Shown one piece after another: positions 4,668 through 6,185 of a DNA stretch of 6,185 nucleotides. The notes beneath the pieces were generated by a model. The model had not been told where the DNA came from. It did not search any database and saw nothing but the letters and a program-made list of their open reading frames with translations. The position numbers and the translations under genes are program-made. Numbering within the stretch: the stretch's first letter is position 1; the number at the start of each line of letters is the position of its first letter. Origin of the DNA: Pseudomonadota bacterium (lineage in GTDB: Bacteria; Pseudomonadota; Gammaproteobacteria; Burkholderiales; SCOH01); assembly GCA_030917985.1 (NCBI GenBank), contig JAUPTR010000429.1, positions 1-6,185 on the forward strand, in the 5' to 3' direction.

Positions 4668-6185
4668 TTACGGCAGCGGCACGCTGACGACGTTGACGTC
4701 GGATTGCCTATAGGTCGTCCCGGCGTAAGTCGGGCCGGTGCCGGCCCAGTTGGCAAGCGACAACACCTGCTCAGGTACGGAGCCGCGATTGACGACAAAC
4801 AGTGCCGGGCGCGAAAAGCGCATGCCCCAGGCAACGCTGGCGGCGTGGTGCAGGCCGCCGGGCAAGGCACCGAGCTTCACGCCGTTGACACCGGGCTGGC
4901 CGGCAACGGTGGAAACCATACCGGCCTGGGTTACCTTGCGGATCGTGGCGCCGTCGGCCACATACAGATTACCGGCCGGGTCGAGCGTGATCCCATGCGC
5001 ACCGGCAAACCGCGCCGCGCTGCCGCTGCCATCGACCGAGCCGCGTTCTTCGGCATGGCCTGCCAGCAGCGATACTTTTCCGCTGGCCTCCAGCCTGACG
5101 ACGCCGGAACTGAACGTGGCAAACAGATTGCCGCTGGCGTCGCTGGCCAGGCTGAGAGGATCATAAGCGGCTGCATCCAGCACACGCGTGCTCACCTGCC
5201 CGGCCGGGGTAATGATGCGAATCCGGTAATTGTCCCAATTGTTAAGTTCCGCCACGTATAAATTGCCGCTCGCGTCGATGGCCAGCCCTTCCGGCAGAGT
5301 GAAGCGCGCGCCAGCGGCGGCGCCATCGCTACTGCCGCTTTCGCCGGCTTTGCCCGCCAGGGTGCTGACCACTCCGTTGGGGGTGATTTTGCGGATCAGG
5401 TGGTTGCCGCGGTCGGCGACATAGACATTGCCCGCCGCATCCACCGCCAGCCCGCGCGGGTTGTCGAAACGCGCTTCGCCGCCGGCGCCATCGGCAAACC
5501 CTGCTTCGTAGGCCTTGCCGGCCAGCGTGCTGGTGTTGCCGTTGGTATCGATCTTGCGGATGGTGTGGTCATCGTCGGCGATATAGCTATTGCCGCGGCT
5601 ATCGCTGGCGATGGCTTGCGGCACAAAGAAGCGCGCATCACGGCCGCTGCCATCGCGGGCAGCGCTGTAATCGGTACTGCCGCCGACAAAAGGCAGCAGC
5701 CGGCCATCGGCCGCCACCCGGTAAACACGGTGATTGCTGTAAGACGAGAGCTGACTGTGGCCAGAATCACCCAGCGCAACATAGGTATTGCCGCTGGGGT
5801 CGACCGAAATCCGCCCATCGCAGTCAAGCGCACCGCCTTCAACGATGAAGCTGGCGTCGCCATATTGCCCGCCGCCGGCCAGTTTTTCGACGACGCCGGA
5901 CGGTGATATTTTCAAAATCACCAGCGAGCCGATCTGTTTGACATGGGCCAGCAAGTGCAGATTGCCCGTTTTGTCCAGCGCCAGCCCGCGAGGTTCCCAC
6001 TCTGCCTGCGACACGCCGAGCACCGCGCTAACCTGCTGCATCTGCTGATTCAGCGTGCTGACCTTACCGTCGGCATCGATCTTGCGGATCAATGCTTCCA
6101 TATAAAAAACCCGGTCGAGTACATACACGGCGCCAGCAGCATCCACCGCCTGAATAGACGCCATGCGCAAGCGTGCCGCGCGGCC
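4668..6185 (-). CDS. NHL-repeat beta-propeller protein, partial (start missing)
   Basis: The last 505 codons of a larger gene; the frame stays open across the right edge, so the N-terminus and any signal peptide are not visible. At least eight NHL repeats are seen, each with the core xDxxGNxYVAD and often followed by IRKI...GxVSTLAG. Counting residues from codon 6170 (TTG), the cores lie near 9, 65, 123, 189, 243, 298, 343 and 396, a spacing of 45-66. Between cores, segments such as GSSDGAAAGARF and GSVDGSGSAARF recur. The final 80 residues (about 421-500) do not match the repeat well and end in VSVPLP. NHL propellers bind proteins or ligands and are common in secreted or surface proteins, but no enzyme signature is visible and the function is unknown. 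The in-frame TTG (6170) and ATG (6164) cannot be taken as the start, because repeat-like sequence already begins upstream. Confidence 0.85.
   Translation of the reverse strand, partial: GRAARLRMASIQAVDAAGAVYVLDRVFYMEALIRKIDADGKVSTLNQQMQQVSAVLGVSQAEWEPRGLALDKTGNLHLLAHVKQIGSLVILKISPSGVVEKLAGGGQYGDASFIVEGGALDCDGRISVDPSGNTYVALGDSGHSQLSSYSNHRVYRVAADGRLLPFVGGSTDYSAARDGSGRDARFFVPQAIASDSRGNSYIADDDHTIRKIDTNGNTSTLAGKAYEAGFADGAGGEARFDNPRGLAVDAAGNVYVADRGNHLIRKITPNGVVSTLAGKAGESGSSDGAAAGARFTLPEGLAIDASGNLYVAELNNWDNYRIRIITPAGQVSTRVLDAAAYDPLSLASDASGNLFATFSSGVVRLEASGKVSLLAGHAEERGSVDGSGSAARFAGAHGITLDPAGNLYVADGATIRKVTQAGMVSTVAGQPGVNGVKLGALPGGLHHAASVAWGMRFSRPALFVVNRGSVPEQVLSLANWAGTGPTYAGTTYRQSDVNVVSVPLP

Noticed and set aside
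5396..5906. Long open frames in other phases over the NHL-repeat gene
   Set aside because: Their periodic composition comes from the repeated GC-rich NHL codons; only the 4668-6185 frame gives regular propeller repeats.
4668..6185. Tandem DNA repeat array
   Set aside because: The periodicity is at the protein level (NHL blades); the DNA copies are too diverged to be a simple repeat array.

Overview
The window is a gene-dense stretch of GC-rich bacterial chromosome. It has sigma70-type promoter elements, AGGAG-type ribosome sites, a REP-like intergenic palindrome pair and protein families typical of Proteobacteria (NemR/NemA, class I PPK2, ThpR). A beta- or gammaproteobacterium is the most likely source, but no marker here fixes the genus. 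I see no mobile element with a transposase, no CRISPR array and no tRNA or rRNA.

Left part (169-2048): an electrophile-response module. A TetR-family regulator resembling E. coli NemR (205-804) is followed by an old-yellow-enzyme flavin reductase resembling N-ethylmaleimide reductase NemA (898-2001). Each gene has its own upstream region, and both regions carry almost the same 18-bp sequence (17 of 18 identical). The simplest reading is one regulator that represses itself and the reductase through twin operators. The regulator's promoter is near-consensus, the operator fills its spacer, and the predicted transcript starts on or next to the ATG, so the mRNA may be leaderless. A strong symmetric hairpin (2020-2048) ends nemA and also the convergent ppk2.

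Middle part (2068-4434): a class I polyphosphate kinase 2 (2068-2898, minus strand) is divergent from a two-gene unit. That unit holds an alpha/beta hydrolase (3086-3904) and, overlapping its end by 25 bp, the 2H phosphodiesterase ThpR/LigT (3880-4434). These genes do not share an obvious pathway with the left module.

Right part (4435-6185): a 233-bp convergent intergenic region holds two inverted copies of a palindromic REP-like unit and weaker hairpins. It is followed by the 3' part of a large minus-strand gene for an NHL-repeat beta-propeller protein that runs off the right edge. Eight repeats are visible and the function is unknown.

I see no convincing undescribed multi-gene system. The points most worth checking are the leaderless, operator-in-spacer regulation of nemR, the duplicated operator that splits nemR and nemA into separate units, and the conserved Cys/Lys sensor pair in the regulator.
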